Assembly: GCA_029582165.1 (NCBI GenBank)
Contig: CM055890.1
Span: 9,427,787-9,491,786, forward strand
Reading direction: 5' to 3'
Length of the DNA stretch: 64,000 nt
DNA from: Portulaca oleracea
Lineage: Eukaryota; Streptophyta; Magnoliopsida; Caryophyllales; Portulacaceae
Below, in pieces: positions 22,240 to 32,784 of the stretch (position 1 is the first letter of the stretch; each line of letters begins with the position of its first letter). A program made the position numbers and the translations under genes. The notes beneath the pieces were generated by a model. The model saw only the letters and a program-made list of their open reading frames with translations. It did not search any database and was not told where the DNA came from.

Positions 22240-25200
22240 ATGGTTAGGAAAACTAGAAATCCGCCCGTTCAACCCCATGCGGCGAACTGGGCACATGAGA
22301 TGTCTTCCCGGCGAGCATGGACTCCCCGGCCCGGTTGGGAACCGTCGGAATTGGTGCCCGAACCATGGAACCACGTATGGCATAAGCATTCACATGTCCG
22401 GGTAATGTCTTCTTCTTTGACTTTGCTCTTTAATTGTAGCATAAATTTGCAAGTAGAAATGTTTAATTCTAGCTTGTTGATTTAGCTAATATTGTTGAAG
22501 TGATTTGTGTCAATTACTCGTATTGTTCAAATCGAGCTTTAGAGATCCGTAAATGTCGAACCTGTTTGAGAAAGAAACCGTCAAGGAACCCGTCTGAGTT
22601 TCTTCCTTGGGTGCGCCGAAAACTAGGCCCAACACATGAGGAAGCCAGTGCGTTTTCCTGCAGTGCGAAAACAACGAGGCCCAAATCCATTTTCCTCTGC
22701 AGTAGAAAAGGGAAACAGTCGATTCACACTTTTTCTCTCTTTTTTTGTCTGAGTTGGGCTGAAAGAAAAAAAAATGGGCCAGCCCTTTTTTTGCATTAGA
22801 ACCCGGCTGAGTTGTTTAAGAAATGAGCCCGTCTGCTTCGGCCCATTGTTGAAGTGGCTGAACCCATTTTTCTGCTCTGAACGGCTCGGTTTCTTTGGTC
22901 GGAAGAGAGCCCAAACGGTGAGGTCGAATACATCGAAATGGATGGGTCCATTCAACAGCTCGATTTGAGAACTAAAGAACGTCTGAGTTCTTGTTTAAGT
23001 GAGGCCCAACTTAAATGGGCGGTATGAAACACAAGGCCCAATCTCCACGATAAACCCGTCTGCGTTAGGCTCATTTTAAATGGATGGGCGAAGAACACAA
23101 GGCCCAACTTTTCTTGGGTGGTAGAAAAATTAGGCCCGACCCCTATTTTAAGGGACATTTGTGTTTTTGTCCGAGGCCCAGCTTCAATTTGGCCGAAAAT
23201 AGTGAAGCCCAAATCCAACCCCCTTTCCTTTGTAGAGAACCCGTCTGAGTTCAGCGAGGCCCAGTCCTCTTTTTTTGTGGGCCCATTCGACTAGGCCCAG
23301 TACCCTTTCACCTTGAGGAGCCCGTCTGGGGTTCTCTTAGTTGGGCCGAAAACAGTAAGGCCCAATTGTCTTGAGTGGGCCGGAAGAACATAAGGCCCAG
23401 CCCCCTTGCAAGGAACCCGTTTGAGTTCTCTCGGATGGGCTGAAAACTGCCGAGCCCAATTGTCTTAGGTAGGCCGAATGAGAGTTTTTTTTCTTTAGCC
23501 CCCTAATTTAGTGGAAGCTTATTTTGACTTTTGCTAAATTAGGGATCACTTGATAGGCGGCCGTAGTGACCCTTTTTCTTTCGAATTTTGTGGTGGATCC
23601 TCAGGAGGACTCCCTTAGGACTGGTGGCAATATGCGGAAGCCAATCAAGGTGGTGGAGCATTTTGCAGAAAACAACTGGGCGCTTACACTTTTGGAAGAG
23701 TCGAGTTCGACCTCTTACGGAAATGTGTTAAGGCACAGGAACCTTGCACGGGTAATGGGGCATGCGCTTGCGGAGAGATTCTGGGATTCTACAAACACCT
23801 TCCACCTCCCGGTAGGAGAAATGACCATAACTCCTGTCGATTTTGTGATGATTACCGGGCTACGCTGGGGTGGTCAAGACGTCGAATTCGACCCAATTGT
23901 GCCAGACCAAGTGATGGAACTATTAGAGCCGGTACTCGAACGGCGCCGATTTGGTCGAAAGATGAAACTCTCTTATGGTTCCTTCGAAGCTGTCATCACT
24001 TCCGCTGATTTTACTCATATGGATGAGTTTCATACGCTTTATTTTCTGGCATACTTCATCTACGCCACAATGTTTGCCATCGAGGTGATGATGTTTATTT
24101 GACTGGATGAAGAATCTCCTCGACCTAGAGCAAGTCATTCACGGAGGCCCGGGCCAAAGGCGCTTATGCCAACTTCATTCGGCCGGCGTTGGTGTACGGC
24201 ACAGTATTGATGCGGACCCATTCTTCATGCGGAGAGTCCGCGAGAGATGGCGGCCCGGCGTGGAAGGTGCTCGAGGTAATCTTCAAGACGCTTCTCTTTT
24301 ACATGCTTTTCTCTCTTTTCCTATATCGTGAGCCTTGGTATTGACGTATTTGCAGGTATGGGGATACGAGTATATTAAGGGATTCGCCATCCCTACCCGA
24401 CATGCTCAGACAGTGCCAACAGCAGAACGGTGGCACAAAAACTACCTCGAGCAGAAAAAGAAGCCATTTGGGAGCCTAGATGAGATGCGCCGCATCCTGG
24501 ACCACCTTGAAGAGGTACATCTTTCATGTGATTTCTCTTGAATCTCTTTAGTGCTCATGTTTCCTTTACTTATGCAGGACGGCGTTAATTGGAATGCCTG
24601 GGTTGGCTTCAATATTCCGCAAGATTTTGTCCCCTCGCGGAATGCAGCGCATAGGGATAGCACCCTACGCTTGGTGATGGAGAGCCCGTCCGGTTGGGTC
24701 TGGAGCCTTGGTGAGAGGTTTACGAGGCAAACCCTGGGTCATGAAAGGTGGATAATACCATCAGACCCTCCTGAGACCATGAACGATCCGCGAGCCTTGC
24801 ATGCCGAGGCGTTTGTAGCAGCCAAGGCGGGTTCTTGGTATACGAACCACGCATCGATGGCGTCGCCCGACCAATTCTGGGAAGAATGGGAACAATATCG
24901 GGACCGCCTGGCATTCAGAAAGGTGGGGAAGAAGACCTCCATTTATTCTTTTCATATCCCTTCTATTACCGCCTGATATAACCAATTCTTTGTTTGTTGC
25001 AGTTGGGGCCCTATTGCAAGGATGACGAGAAGAGCCAAAGTAGTTCTAGGAACACAGTTTGTGGCTACCCGAGGGCGACAAGCGAGGACATCCAACCAGA
25101 ATTAAAGAAGATCATGGAAAAACCGGTAGGTGATTCCCATCTTTTCCTTGCTTAGTTGCAATTTGCTCAAATTTTGACCGATTTTCCTCATTCTGTGCAG

Positions 25201-26345
25201 TGGCGATGGAAACAAGCGAAGGGCTTTCTCAAGAATTACTTCACGCTTAAATGGGCTCGCGAGAAAGACCTCGCGAGTTACGTGGTGAAGCGCGAACATG
25301 GATGACGACGCGATCCGTCTGTGGATTCTCCCGCCGTTCGGACCGCGGCGTCGTGGTCGATCGAGCGAGGGACCCTCCTCGACCTTCCTTCATGGCCGAC
25401 GTGAGACGATCTTATAGGGGTGATGGTGCTCTCCGGGGGCACGGGGAAAGGAGTAGGCGGAGTGCGGGCACGTCGGCGCACGACGATCGTGGGAAAGGAA
25501 TCTTGATTGAAGATAGCCATTCAACCAGTTCCCGCTACGGAGACACGGATTTCGGCCACGACTTCCAACGGTCTGTGGAGAATAGCATATCCTCCATGTC
25601 TTTAGGCGAACAGGGGCATCAGACACATTCTCATGATCATGGGAATTCTCGCCGGAGCCGCGGCTCTCGGCGTGGCACCCCCAGCTTCGTGGTGGAGACG
25701 TGTTCCGAATCTAGCGCTGTTGGTGGAGCTGTGTGCGGTGAGCAAGAAGGTATTTCACTGCATCTAGGTACTCCTCCAGAGTCTCATCATTCGGGGTCTG
25801 GGCGCCAACCTTCTCATCCTCCGCCTCAGTACCCCTATGGAATTCCCGAGTACGCTCCTGCACCGACTGTGGATTTGGGTTTTGGCACTTCTTTTGGGGC
25901 GATCGATCCTACCGTGGTGCTTCGCAGTGATTCGGGTGCATCTATGGGGCATAACCGTGCCCTCGCAGATGACGCCTCATCAGTGTTCCCATCTCAACCG
26001 GTTGTTCCCGTTACTCCCTCGCAAGGGGGGTTGGAGCAGCCTCGATCGTCTGGATGGGGAACGCAAACCCAGGAATGGTCGGGGTGGCCCGTCCCAGAGC
26101 CTGTAGTAATAACTTCTTGGCCTGCTCCACAGGGGTGGCCTGGAGATAATCAAGAGTGGCAAGTTCCAGAACACTCTTGGCTTAACGCAGGTGATACCGA
26201 GGTGTTGCATCTGTCCGGCTCAGGCGGTGATACAGAGGTGGTAGACTCCTCCTACTACCAATGGGACACTTACTTTGGAGCTGGCGGAAGCGGAGCCCAT
26301 GGGGCTGATAGCGCTAGTGGTGGCGGAGGAGGTCAGGCACGATGA
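22240..26345 (+). CDS. Plant mobile domain (PMD) protein gene, intron-containing, antisense to the retroelement; partly frameshifted
   Basis: Exon 1 is 22240-22401 (54 codons, MVRKTRNPPVQ...) ending CGG|GTAATG. Exon 2 (23557-24275) follows a GATAG acceptor in phase 0 and holds the PMD start: RNLARVMGHALAERFWD, FHLPVGEMTITPVDFVMITG, LRWGG. Further exons 24356-24514 (VWGYEYIKGFAIP), 24578-24922 (DGVNWNAWVGFNIP, SWYTNHASMASPDQFWEEW), 25003-25125 and 25201 on all have GT-AG borders in phase 0 with introns of 63-80 bp. Exon 2 carries frame breaks at 24080-24140 (GDDVYL, WMKNLLDLEQV and EARAKGAYANF lie in three frames); a 62-bp GT-AG intron at 24085-24146 would also restore frame. A TGA at 25303 ends the PMD frame, but a 364-codon Ser/Gly/His-rich frame (25251-26345) overlaps and looks like the usual low-complexity tail. 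PMD proteins (MAIN/MAIL1 in Arabidopsis) act in the nucleus in gene expression and silencing; the role of transposon-borne copies is not settled. Confidence 0.75.
22402..23556 (+). repeat. First intron of the PMD gene: array of GGCCCA boxes and AACCCGTCTGAGTT motifs
   Basis: About 17 GGCCCA/TGGGCC boxes alternate with eight AACCCGTCTGNGTT-type motifs (near 22588, 22799, 22828, 22978, 23053, 23237, 23320, 23414). Parts align as a diverged repeat of about 50-75 bp: motif, AGGCCCAACTT, ATGGGCGG, AACACAAGGCCCA. Open frames inside it on both strands are by-products. Confidence 0.7.
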
Positions 26346-28190
26346 GGATGCAGGGTCCTTTATGCACAATTCTTTTTGCTATATACTTATGACAAATGCC
26401 ATGCAATGATGTACTAAACCGAATGCATTTATGTTTTATGTACTAGTGCAGACTACTGATGTAATGCTTATGCAATGATGGTGTTATGCAATGCAGTTAT
26501 GACTTTCTATATACTACTGAAGTAACCTGGGACAAAGGATTTTAGATTAACACAAGGTCAAACAAGCAAGCACAAAGATTAATCTGGACTAGAAACTCAG
26601 TTCGAAAGAGAAAGGAAGAAGTTTTTGAATCTTAGGGAGAGAACAAGTAACTCAGACGCATAAGTCTACCAACAATTCGAAGAACAATGCAAATATGCAC
26701 GGTTGGTTATGGACGTAAGCTAGCCGGAAAGAGAGAACCTCACACAGGAAGGAATGAACACTCAAACACTCAATTTTGAATATGTATGTGAGTTTCTCTC
26801 ATGCTCAAACCAATAGAAGCAAACTACCATAAGCTTGGTAAGAACCTCGCTCTCCACTACTGGTATGCAATGCACAAGTGACAATCAAAAGGACTTTTCG
26901 GGTTGTATGGGGCTTAGGCTAGAAATGAGGCGGTAAAATTTGGGAATGAGGAGTTAAAAGCCATGCTTGGATTGATTTTCAATGAAATCCTCTAAACTTT
27001 CCTTCTCACTTAATGTATGCAAAGCGTTTCACCTTCCATCCTAAAACATCTCAACCGAATACAAAGTTTTCTGGACTTTAAGTTGCGTCTCCCCAATCGC
27101 CCTTTTATTTTTGAAACTCCTTTTTTATTGATTTTTTTTGATCTTTTGATTTTTTTTTTTTTTTTGGTGGGTGATCGGGGAGAAGAAATCTCTATTATAA
27201 CTCCGACTTTGAACAGCATAATCAAATTTGCTCAAGATATGGGACTTTTAAGATATGGGACTTTCAGATTCTCCCAGACTTCATATTTTGCTCACACCAA
27301 ACCAATTTGCTCCCTCCCAAATGACGGACTTTCATCCAACCAAGCAAGGCAAAGGGATACTGGATATCATAGGCTAAGGCTTGTACTGTCAGGGTTCAAA
27401 CAGGAAAAAGGGATAAGCAAAGGCTAGGCGGGGCAAAAAGAACAGTAAATACAATGTAGGGAAGGCTATTTGGCTATGTAGCTTAAAAAGAAAATCGAAT
27501 GCCTCAATCACTTTGTCACGGTGTGCAGTGCAAACATGTAGTCTCAAGCAAGATGCAAAACAAGTTCTAGAGATGCGACTAATAGGTGAGTCACTCAGGG
27601 GATCATGGAATTGATGAAAATGATCAATTCAAAAAATTTAGGCAATGTGGACTCACGGGACGGGCTCAATCAACTAAGCTTAGCCCAAAGATTTGCGGCA
27701 CGCACATTTATACTTTCTAAGATAGTCAAAGCAGCCAGATACGTCTTCTATAACTTGTCTCAAAATCAGCAGACTTGAAGAAAAGGTTTTTGAAAACTTT
27801 TGAGATCTCATCCAGATTTTTCTAAGTGAAGCAAGTTAAGCTGGAAAAAAGGTCGATTTTCAGAAAAGGTCAAGGACTCTCTTTTTTTATTTTCTTTATT
27901 TTACTTTTTTTTTCTTTTACCTTACGAATAAGACTGATGTGATGCAACATGCTACCTACATGACGAGAGACTTATGCAATGCAATATGCGACTAACATGG
28001 TGGGATCATTCCCACTTCCCCAAACGGAAAAAAAAGATGATAAAAAGAGAAACAAAACATTAAGTATTATAAGTAAATTCGAACTACAATTTCAGGGCTA
28101 GCGAAGACACATAGTTATCTCGCGGACCCGCATCATGACCCAGAGTAGAGTTGAAGAGGCTACTTGATCGAATCAAAAGACTAAGCAAAA
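26346..28190. other. Non-coding part of the 20-kb element between the two antisense genes
   Basis: No supported gene. 26350-26520 repeats ATGCAATG(A/C) text and may be the 3' UTR of the PMD gene. T-runs at 27122-27165 and 27880-27920. Confidence 0.5.
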
Positions 28191-28197
28191 CCGTCGG

Positions 28198-28475
28198 ACA
28201 TTTAAGCCCAAATGGAGTCCCACTTGGCCCAGGAACCCGTCTGACATCTTGGCCCAATTGGAATCCCTCTTGGCCCAGGAACCCGTCTGTTGGCCCAATT
28301 TGGAATCCCTCTTGGCCCAGGAACCCGTCTGGGTTTTGTGCGGCCCGGATTGTGCAATCGACAGTTTATCTCGTACGTGGATTCGGACGACCGACGTTCC
28401 GTTTCCGACTTAGGCTCGGCTTGGACAAACCCGTCTGGGTTTCTACTATAAATACATCCTTCTCCCAATACATAT
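28198..28475 (+). promoter_or_regulatory. Promoter of the DUF7745-like gene with three tandem GGCCCA/AACCCGTCTG modules
   Basis: TATA box TATAAATA at 28447-28454. Upstream, a unit of about 45 bp (TTGGCCCAATTTGGAATCCC + TCTTGGCCCA + GGAACCCGTCTG) is repeated three times at 28198-28336. Another AAACCCGTCTGGGTTT lies at 28427-28442, touching the TATA box. The LTR promoter has the same layout: GGAACCCGTCTGGGTT copies 60-180 bp upstream of CTATAAATACCC. The two promoters may be related by descent. Confidence 0.6.
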
Positions 28476-28640
28476 CATCACAAACCTCAAAGCCTCTCCA
28501 CCAGAAAGAGAACCCGTCCCAGTTTCTGTCACAGACCACCAAGCCAGTGTTCCCAGCTCCTACCGAACCCGTCTGGGTTCACTGCCACAAGATCAACAAC
28601 CAAGTCGCCTGGATTATAACAAATCCATCCTTCCGACCTT

Positions 28641-29935
28641 ATGGCTTTCGAAAAGAAATTAGCCACTTGGATGAGTACCCTGTCCAAAGAGGAAAAGAAA
28701 GAATTGGGGAGATACAAGTTGACATCCTTGCTGAGCTTGAGGCAAGTGAGGATAGATTGGGATTTTCTGCGCGCTGCTGAGACCTTCTGGGACAAAGAAC
28801 TCCATGCATATAAATTCGACATGCATGAACTGGTTCCCTTGCCTGAAGAATGGTCTGCTATTCTTGGGACCAATCATTATGCGCCATCAATGATGCCTCC
28901 CCTTGCTACCGACGTGAGGAAGGAATACTAGGAGTTATTATGCCTTCACCCTAGGGTAATTGGAAGTATGATAATAGGCGATAGGGTGCACTTTCAAACC
29001 ATAGTGGAGTACTTCCAGGCTCCCGAGACCTTAGAGTATGGGCCCGTGGTGCGTGTGAGAGCTCTTGTACTATGCCTGTTAGGAGAGTTCTGCTTTTATC
29101 ATGGCGGCAAAAGAACGGGTCCCGCGAACCTGATCCATGTGGTGGAGGATATGGCCCGCGGCTACAACCCTGTACCGATAATATTGGAGAAACGCTAATG
29201 TGCTTAGATGATTCGAACCCGGAACGTGATTACCGCGGCGGTCCCTTGATTTTGCAGGTAAACCCGTTTGAGTTTCTTTTTTACCCTTTGCGCACAAGAA
29301 CCCGTCTGGGTTGCAGTTTTGATTACCCTTTTCTTGTCTGCTTGATGGCGAACCGTGCAGGTTCCAAGCGATGTCGGTTTCGCGAGTTTGGCTAATGGAG
29401 CACCTCAATCTGGTTGAAAAGGCGGAGCGCAGCGGCGTTGGTGAATTCTGTCGGTATGAGAGATATCGATCGTCGATCAACAATTGAATGGGTCGAAGCT
29501 GCTGCGAAGTCGGCGAGATCATGATAAAGTGGTGGATAGAGAATTGGCACATCGCAAATTTTATTACTTGTGATCAAAGAACTCCATATGTTTGCATTGC
29601 GATTTGACACACGACATTCTACTTTCGGCGGGCCATGCGGCAAATGGGGTTGAGGCGGCGTATTCCCACAAGACTCATGCGCCCCAAGATACTTCGCCTT
29701 GAACCGTTGCGAATCTTGGTTGAAGTATTGGGAGAGACGACCCACTATTCGTACTCCCTCAAAAGCAAAAGTATCTGAATTGACTGATCCAGGTTATCTG
29801 GATTGGCTGACATCCACAATAAAAGCAAAGGGTACTCACGCAAGAGATATAACAAGCTCTAAGGTTAATGTATTGCAGCGCTTAGGTCCCAAGACTAGTG
29901 TGAAAGATCGCTTGGGCCCTAAGGTGATGTAAATG
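28641..29935 (+). pseudogene. DUF7745-like accessory gene, antisense to the retroelement
   Basis: ATG at 28641 (MAFEKKLATWMSTLSKEEKK). Conserved-looking blocks: FWDKELHAYKFDMHELVPLP, then EEWSAILG, VRVRALVLCLLGEFCFYHGG, ARGYNPVPIIL and ETLMCLDDSNP. An exon ends TTGCAG|GTAAAC at 29257; the intron is 29258-29360 (103 bp); the next exon (29361 on) reads VWLMEHLNLVEKAE, then IKWWIENWHIANFI and RAMRQMGLRRRIP. This order matches transposon-associated plant proteins I know as DUF7745 (recalled, not searched). Damage: in-frame TAG at 28929, a frameshift near 29190, TGA stops in the second exon. The intron holds two AACCCGTCTGGGTT-type motifs. An AATAAA at 30273 could be its poly(A) signal. Function unknown. 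Confidence 0.65.
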
Positions 29936-30272
29936 AGGCTTGGCCCATCGCTCCTGGAGTTGTAATAAAGAGCCCCATCCTCTTATGCGAGATCTTGACA
30001 CATCGGTTGGGAGAGGCAAGTCCCGATTATTGCTCGAGAAGGCGAAGAAGAATCGTCCTAAGGACACCGAGGAGGATTAGTAACACTAAGGAGATTAAGA
30101 CTGGACCAAAGACTGTTGATGGGAAGAAGATGAAACAAGCTTGAAGCAGTGTGCCAATTTTATTTTGTCTTTTTTTTTAGATAATGTTTTAGATGAACCT
30201 TTGTTAGCTACAATTAGGATAATTGTACTATTTACTCCAAAGATTACGCGTTGTAACGAAATTTTCTTTTAT

Positions 30273-30278
30273 AATAAA
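30273..30278 (+). terminator. Candidate poly(A) signal of the DUF7745-like gene
   Basis: AATAAA in a T/A-rich context about 340 bp after the last DUF7745-like residues. The following 30340-30580 stretch has three more AACCCGTCTG-type motifs and a duplicated AAGTGTCTAG...TTGCTTGG segment (about 30459-30568). Confidence 0.3.
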
Positions 30279-30581
30279 ATAATCATTTCTATATACAACG
30301 AAGCCACCCTTTGCAAAACTCATGAAATTGGAGCCCAATAAATGGCCCAGAACCCGTCTGGATTACGGCTCCCTTTATTCTGACACAAAACCCGTCTGGG
30401 TAACATGACCCATTGCACGGCCCAATTTGATAACTAAATCCGTCTGTATTAAAGCCAAGTGTCTAGATGTGGACATTCTAGTTGCTTGGCTTAACCATGG
30501 CGAGGCCTGAACTGGTTTTGGGTTATAACCAAGTGTCTAGGAATGGATATTATAGTTGCTTGGTTAAACCGCCCTAATTTT

Positions 30582-31004
30582 CTATGCATAAAACTTCTTC
30601 AACTGATCCAGATTGGTAGGCTGTATTAATTCTTCTCCTTCTGCCGTGACTAAGCGGGCTGCTCCCCCCGGCAGTATTTGTTTGATGACATAAGGCCCTT
30701 TCGATTCGGTAGCGAACTTACCTTGGATCTTGAGTAGGTGCCCTCATTTCCTTAAGCACTAAATCTCCTTCTTGAAGAACCGGTCCTTAACCTTTACGTT
30801 GAAAGCCACGAGATATCACGAGCACGATCTGGTGTGCACATTGTGTAGGGCTCTAAGCCTTCTTTCATCGATGAGTGTTAATTCTTCGTATCGGCCCTAG
30901 CCCGTTCGGCCACGGTAGTTCACTTTGTAGTATGCGAAGTGAAGGTATGGCGAGCTCATTGGAAATCTTGCTTCCATTCAGTAGACTAAGGAGAAAGGAC
31001 TTGC
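30582..31004 (-). pseudogene. Integrase C-terminus of the Tat-type element (frameshifted)
   Basis: Continues the integrase frame after a break at 31004. Readable pieces include IPSLRILQSELP, EGDLVLKEMRAPTQDPR and a final LIQPTNLDQLKKFYA followed by TAG at 30582-30584, matching the usual '...N.D.LK.FY' end of Tat/Ogre pol. At least three frame changes. Confidence 0.75.
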
Positions 31005-32549
31005 TCACATTTCTGTTCGAATCGAAGTTCTATATCCCCATAAGGCGAAGGGAAGTTTGTCAGGCCAATCCTTGTATGTTACCGCCATTTTCTTAATAAT
31101 CCCTGCGAGGGTTTTGTTGACTGCCTCTACCGCCCCATTAGTTTGAGGCCTGTAGGGTGACGATTTATGATGTTTAATCTTATACTTAGCCAACAACTCT
31201 TCGACTTCCTTCTTGAAATGGCTCCCATTATCACTGATAATCTCGTGTGGTACCCCATATCTGCAGATGATATTGTTCAAAATGAACTTAGCTACATGTT
31301 TCGAGGTGATCTTTGCGTAGGAGGTTGCTTCTACCCATTTAGTGAAGTAATCCACAGCTACCAACACATACTCATGTCCTCCGGTGCCCGTGGGATGTAC
31401 CTTCCCGATTATGTCTATTCCCCAAATTGAGAATGGCCATGGGGATGTTAGTGTGGTGAGGTAGGAAGATGGCTGGTGTTGCAAGTTGGCATATTCCTGA
31501 CATTTGGCGCATCTTCTAACGAAGTTGAGACAGTCGGCCTCCATGGTGGACCAGAAATAGCCAGCCCTTTGAATCTTTTTTGCTAACATTCTGCCATTCA
31601 TATGTGGTCCGCACTCTCCTCCATGTATGGAGGTCATTAATTCTTCTGCTGACTTGGTATCAACGCAAAGTAGGTTAATGCCCGTAGCGGTCTTCTTGTA
31701 AAGTCGATCGTGAATGATGCAGTATTGTGCTGCCATCATTCTGATCGCTCTTTGTCCTTTAGAATCAGCCTCAGCGGGATAATCTCCTTTTGTCAAGTAT
31801 GTATAGACATCGAAGAACCATGCATTTGAGTCTACGACGAGTTCTTCTATGAAGTACACATAGGCGGGTTGGTCACGCCGCTCTATTGTTATAGGAAATT
31901 CGTAAATTCCTACTGGCATAGCGATCATGGAGGAGAGTTTAGCTAAGGCGTGTGCCAACTCATTATTATCTCTTGGTAGGTACTTGAATTCAATGTGCTC
32001 AAATTGCGTCGCCAAGTCCAACAACCGTCGTTGATAAGCTATCAAAGATTCATTTCTGACCTTCCAGGCGTTCTTGGCTTGATTGATGATAAGACTAGAG
32101 TCACCAAACACTCTGATGTACTTTACTCCTATAATTAACGCCACTTGTAACCCGATGATGCAGGCTTCATATTCGGCCGCGTTGTTGGTCGCATTGAATT
32201 CGAGTTTAACAGAAACGGGATGATGCTCTCCTTCAGGTGATATCAAGAGTACCCCTGCGCCACATCCCATTTGGTTAGAAGCACCATCAAAATACATTTC
32301 CCACATCTCGTCCGTATGAAAGACTTCTTCGTCTAGGAACTCCAAGTTGGTGCTTGGAGGTTCCTGACAAGGAAAGTCTGCCAGGAAGTCCGAGATGGCC
32401 CTTCCTTTGATAGACTTTTGAGGCACGAACTTTAGGCTGAACTCTGATAACATAACTACCCATCGAGCTATACGATTATTGATCGTGGGTTGTTCCATGA
32501 TGAACTTAGTAGGTTGCACTCGGCGATCACATGCCGTGTGTGACAACAT
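31005..32549 (-). CDS. Second (archaeal-type) RNase H and integrase of the Tat-type element
   Basis: 514 codons without a stop. Residues 1-60 are the end of the retroviral RNase H plus linker (RIARWVVMLSEF). The archaeal-type RNase H spans about 84-205 with Asp88 (YFDGASN), Glu126 (NNAAEYEA), Asp150 (FGDSSLI) and Asp194 (PRDNNELAHALA). The integrase has an HHCC finger (His309, His316, Cys347, Cys350) and a DDE core with Asp379 (GIDIIG), Asp440 (SDNGSHF) and Glu475 (GAVEAVNK). All catalytic residues are present. It stops at 31005 by frameshift in the integrase C-terminal region. The start methionine is only the first in the open stretch; in an intact element this is part of one pol polyprotein. 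Confidence 0.9.
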   Translation of the reverse strand: MLSHTACDRRVQPTKFIMEQPTINNRIARWVVMLSEFSLKFVPQKSIKGRAISDFLADFPCQEPPSTNLEFLDEEVFHTDEMWEMYFDGASNQMGCGAGVLLISPEGEHHPVSVKLEFNATNNAAEYEACIIGLQVALIIGVKYIRVFGDSSLIINQAKNAWKVRNESLIAYQRRLLDLATQFEHIEFKYLPRDNNELAHALAKLSSMIAMPVGIYEFPITIERRDQPAYVYFIEELVVDSNAWFFDVYTYLTKGDYPAEADSKGQRAIRMMAAQYCIIHDRLYKKTATGINLLCVDTKSAEELMTSIHGGECGPHMNGRMLAKKIQRAGYFWSTMEADCLNFVRRCAKCQEYANLQHQPSSYLTTLTSPWPFSIWGIDIIGKVHPTGTGGHEYVLVAVDYFTKWVEATSYAKITSKHVAKFILNNIICRYGVPHEIISDNGSHFKKEVEELLAKYKIKHHKSSPYRPQTNGAVEAVNKTLAGIIKKMAVTYKDWPDKLPFALWGYRTSIRTEM

Positions 32550-32784
32550 ATAATGTCGAAGCTTCTTCGTTGCGGACCAATGCTAGAGCCATTTTCTCGA
32601 TGTTGGTGTATCGACTCTCACAATCACCGAACTTCTTCTTTGAGGTAATAGATGGCGCTCTCCTTTCCTTTTACCTCTTGAGCCAACATAGCCCCATTCT
32701 TGAGTTGGTTCTTTGTGAGTAAAGGAGCGAGCTCATCTGGTGCCGGCTTTAGTCTGAGGCATGGGTCAGTATTCTTTAATTTTG
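32550..32784 (-). pseudogene. Retroviral-type RNase H of the element, degenerate
   Basis: Short matches in different frames (KPAPDELAPLLTKNQLKNGA, then AMLAQEV and ESAIYYL) fit the gypsy RNase H following RT. Several frameshifts and stops; this segment is inactive. Confidence 0.7.

Noticed and set aside
22500..23218. Frames of 64-110 codons on both strands in the GGCCCA array
   Set aside because: Repeat-driven, inside the inferred PMD first intron, and without domains.
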